Origin: Semisulcospira habei
Taxonomy: Eukaryota > Mollusca > Gastropoda > Semisulcospiridae
DNA: 64,000 bases
Direction: 5' to 3'
NCBI GenBank assembly: GCA_036245525.1
Contig: BTPG01000004.1
Coordinates: forward strand, 48,204,323 to 48,268,322
Shown here: positions 63,843 through 64,000 of the stretch, in pieces
How the letters are laid out: each line of letters starts with the position of its first letter
How positions within the stretch are numbered: position 1 is the first letter of the stretch
The notes under the pieces: model-generated
What the model saw: only the letters and a program-made list of their open reading frames with translations
Told to the model about the DNA's origin: nothing
Databases searched by the model: none
Program-made: the position numbers and the translations under genes

Positions 63843-64000
63843 AGTGAGCTTATTGTACTGCAAGACTGGCAAACCGCGGAGGTAAGTGCTATTTTTAAAA
63901 AAGGTTCTAGGTCAGATGCAGAAAACTACAGACCAGTAAGTTTAACGTGTATATTAGAATGTAAAGTTTTAGAGACTATAGTCCGAGATGAGATCGTTAA
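63843..64000 (+). pseudogene. LINE reverse transcriptase fragment, runs off the window
   Basis: The frame reads SELIVLQDWQTAEVSAIFKKGSRSDAENYRPVSLT and then CILECKVLETIVRDEIV, the first RT motifs (finger region, NYRPVSLT) of a CR1/L2/Nimb-type LINE. It continues past position 64000. Intactness and clade cannot be judged. Confidence 0.8.

Overview
This is a window of animal nuclear DNA. There are no bacterial-style operons; genes have GT/AG introns; and most of the sequence is transposon-derived, with long (GT)n tracts and (ATT)n LINE tails. The repeat style (L2-like LINEs ending in ATT repeats, tRNA-derived SINEs ending in a GACGTTAAACC-type tail, and a degenerate multi-copy gene relic abundant in molluscs) points to a mollusc, probably a marine gastropod. 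That assignment is inference.

Layout. 0-11.5 kb: a decayed multi-copy gene relic on the minus strand (1.9-3.3 kb), an L2-like LINE split by a complete but dead Tc1/mariner element (6.1-8.9 kb), and a second L2-like LINE on the minus strand (9.0-10.5 kb). 11.9-25.1 kb: a head-to-tail array made of a 9.7 kb LINE (gag-like ORF1; endonuclease-RT-RNase H ORF2) flanked by three copies of a companion element. The companion encodes only a proline-rich protein and has no reverse transcriptase. LINE and companion share about 90 bp at the 3' end, including a GNRA-tetraloop hairpin, and successive elements are separated by the same 10-mer, AAAAACAACC. 26.2-33.0 kb: a Ty3/Gypsy LTR retrotransposon with near-identical LTRs and a primer site matching tRNA-His, but with multiply broken genes. 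33-60 kb: AT-rich DNA holding more than 30 short hairpin elements of several families. Most are bounded by TTAA and CCC...GGG-like ends, and several are chained through a single shared TTAA, which suggests piggyBac-type MITEs.

Host genes. Three are convincing. (1) A 573-codon single-C2H2 zinc-finger protein with a methionine-rich repeat block (43228-44949, +). (2) COMMD1, complete in three exons encoding 188 residues (58803-61607, minus). (3) The first coding exon of INTS7 (62042-62135, +), starting 434 bp upstream of and divergent from COMMD1. The window ends inside another LINE reverse transcriptase fragment, which probably lies in INTS7 intron 1.

The most unusual content is the LINE/companion pair. 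It looks like an autonomous retrotransposon and a protein-coding hitchhiker mobilised through a common 3' RNA hairpin, repeatedly inserted at one target motif. Second is the chained TTAA hairpin array. All homology calls come from reading the sequence and from memory of protein families; no database search was run.
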